The translations under genes were made by a program, and so were the position numbers. The notes below the pieces were generated by a model, which did not search any database, had not been told where the DNA came from, and worked only from the letters and a program-made list of their open reading frames with translations. 64,000 nucleotides of DNA from Candidatus Pseudoscillospira faecavium (GTDB lineage Bacteria; Bacillota; Clostridia; Oscillospirales; Oscillospiraceae): the NCBI GenBank assembly GCA_904420565.1, contig CAJFVV010000024.1, forward strand, positions 1 to 64,000. The letters run 5' to 3'. Positions within the stretch are counted from its first letter, which is position 1. Every line of letters begins with the position of its first letter. This document shows, one piece after another, positions 62,744-64,000 of this stretch.

Positions 62744-63529
62744 TTATTTATTTAGATAATATTGAAAAACCTCTTTGTGCCGAGTTGATTTTTGAACAAT
62801 GATCTGTGGGTAGGCGTGTTTCAACCATGTGATTACCTGTGCGCATACAACATCTTCTGTGGGAAAATGACCTGCATCAATCACATTCAGCCCCATGGCC
62901 TTGGCATCCAAAAAGTTGTGATAACTCAAATCGGATGTTACAAAAGTATCACAACTTTTTTTCAGAGCATCCATGTGATAGTCCCAGCATGCTCCGCCGC
63001 CTACGGCAACCTTGTGAACAGATTTTCCTGCAGACACATAGCGGAGACCGGAACAACCCAATGCCGCGTATACTTCCGGAAGAAACGCATCCAAAGAAAT
63101 TTCGTTTTCCAAAAAGCCGACGCGGCCGCAGCCATCCGCACCGAGGGGCTGCGTTTGTGTCAACTGCAGCGCTTCAGCCAGCACATCGTTTACCCCGCCG
63201 GAAGTGATATCTAAATTGGTATGCATACAAATTCCGGCGATATCCTTCTGAATCATTTTTATCAACAGCCGTCCTTGATACGTATCATCGCGGACAGACT
63301 GCACTGGATGCCATTTACAATTCATGACAGGGTGGTGAGCAACAATCAGATCTGCACACTGCTCAATTGCCTCATCTACTACGTCTTCTGTAATATCCAG
63401 AGCAACCAGAATCGAATGAACCTCCTTGTCCACCCGACCAGCCAATAAACCGACATTATCCCAGTCCAGCGCCAGTTCTTTAGGCGCCAAAGAAAACAGG
63501 TAACGTTCAATTTCTTTTGTCGTTGGCAC
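62744..63529 (-). CDS. Nif3-like dinuclear metal centre protein
   Basis: A 261-residue DUF34/Nif3 (YqfO) protein. Metal-binding motifs DNVGLLAG, VAHHPVM, MHTNLD and the C-terminal VIDAGHFPTED are present. Family function is unsettled; a GTP cyclohydrolase-like or metal-handling role has been proposed. It lacks the extra central domain of longer YqfO. Start is GTG at 63529 with GGAGGAG upstream. It overlaps trmK, its standard neighbour. Confidence 0.9.
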   Translation of the reverse strand: MPTTKEIERYLFSLAPKELALDWDNVGLLAGRVDKEVHSILVALDITEDVVDEAIEQCADLIVAHHPVMNCKWHPVQSVRDDTYQGRLLIKMIQKDIAGICMHTNLDITSGGVNDVLAEALQLTQTQPLGADGCGRVGFLENEISLDAFLPEVYAALGCSGLRYVSAGKSVHKVAVGGGACWDYHMDALKKSCDTFVTSDLSYHNFLDAKAMGLNVIDAGHFPTEDVVCAQVITWLKHAYPQIIVQKSTRHKEVFQYYLNK

Positions 63530-64000
63530 GATGCCACTCCTCCTTCATTTGCTGAAGCTGTGCAATCAATGCATGCTGCGCGCACGCTTTCGCCCTATTT
63601 TCAGGATGGTTAGACTGCATCAAACCTGTCAGCGCAGCAGATAAATGACGCAACAGCAGCTCCAGAGCTTTTCCTTGCAGCGGATCGTGCAGCAGGGAAA
63701 CACCGCCCCAGCACTGTCCGGCCGTCAATGTTTCCGGGGTATTTCCGCCGGAAACAACCATCACCGGGAAATATGTGTGATTCTCATACACAAGATGCTC
63801 CTCAACGAACCGATACCCCTGCTCCGCCAGCCACGGACGCAAAACCTCTGCTTTGGTCATAGGCTGAAGAAGAACGCGGTATGCCGGAGCATTGACCCAT
63901 GGAGCAGCACCCAAAATAGAAAGAATAGTTTCACCACCCATACCCGCGATGATAATGGTGTCTACTTCCTGCGGCTGAATGCAGGAAAGACCATTGCCCA
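63507..64000 (-). CDS. trmK: tRNA (adenine-22 N1)-methyltransferase, partial
   Basis: The C-terminal 164 residues of TrmK (YqfN); the N-terminal SAM-binding half lies beyond the right edge. VDTIIIAGMGGETILSIL is the catalytic GMGGE-type segment, followed by LQPMTKAEVLRPWLAEQGY and the helical C-terminal coiled domain. It methylates N1 of A22 in tRNA. It overlaps nif3 by 23 bases, the trmK-nif3 pair being conserved in Firmicutes. Confidence 0.9.
   Translation of the reverse strand, partial: GNGLSCIQPQEVDTIIIAGMGGETILSILGAAPWVNAPAYRVLLQPMTKAEVLRPWLAEQGYRFVEEHLVYENHTYFPVMVVSGGNTPETLTAGQCWGGVSLLHDPLQGKALELLLRHLSAALTGLMQSNHPENRAKACAQHALIAQLQQMKEEWHRANDKRN

Overview
The window is about 64 kb of chromosome from a spore-forming Firmicute, most likely a Clostridia member near the Oscillospirales/Ruminococcaceae. 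The evidence is spore genes (spoVM, spoIVA, a SPOCS-LysM protein, ytfJ, cwlD, a cotJ operon, yunB), an IspH fused to S1 domains, a CarD-like regulator next to ispD/ispF, RemA, a PPi-type phosphofructokinase, and Gram-positive style terminators and sigma-A promoters. Almost all of it is dense, ordinary core genome, and I see no CRISPR array, insertion sequence or complete prophage. The genus is inference from gene content only.

Layout. 1-0.5 kb: an AT-rich partial reading frame and the remains of a small mobile-element gene with an in-frame stop, which look like the edge of a transferred segment. 0.6-5.8 kb (+): M50 protease, scpA, scpB, DUF2953, ytfJ, a D,D-carboxypeptidase and a pseudouridine synthase. 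5.9-11.3 kb (+): RpiR regulator, HI0933-type flavoprotein, cmk, plsC and ispH-S1. 11.5-17.4 kb (+): CarD-like, ispD, ispF, DUF3343 with a cysteine desulfurase, cdaA-cdaR and RseC-like. 17.4-31.8 kb (+): DUF5685 with a J-domain protein, then a run that follows the Bacillus subtilis yicC-remA-gmk-rpoZ-priA-def-fmt-rsmB-rlmN-prpC-prkC-rsgA order. 31.9-35.3 kb (+): a spore-envelope block with a 49-residue membrane protein, a 23-codon spoVM, a SPOCS-LysM gene and spoIVA. 35.3-49.5 kb: a Crp/Fnr regulator divergent from leuCDB-coaX, then an aminotransferase, purB, secDF, PPi-PFK (-), fba, an amidase-like protein and a tyrosine recombinase. 49.5-64 kb (mostly -): radA-cwlD, a cotJ operon, a P-type ATPase behind a yybP-ykoY (Mn2+) riboswitch, murD-PLP enzyme-yunB-ligA, rnpB (+), then trmK-nif3-yebC.

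The genes fit several joint tasks. ScpA/ScpB act in chromosome segregation. IspD, IspF and IspH belong to the MEP isoprenoid route. CdaA/CdaR make and control c-di-AMP. PrpC/PrkC form a phosphatase-kinase pair. SpoVM and SpoIVA are partners that build the spore-coat basement layer, and CotJ and YunB are further spore proteins.

The points most worth a second look are the tiny spoVM and the 15-bp hairpin that buries the next gene's ribosome-binding site, a fused CotJA-CotJB protein, a manganese riboswitch on an ATPase that would otherwise be called a calcium pump, a strong internal ribosome-binding site inside ispH-S1, a perfect palindrome sitting on the recombinase promoter, a DUF5685 protein carrying an Asp-rich motif like that of phytoene/squalene synthases, and a CoaX with altered active-site residues. 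I did not find a clearly new multi-gene system.
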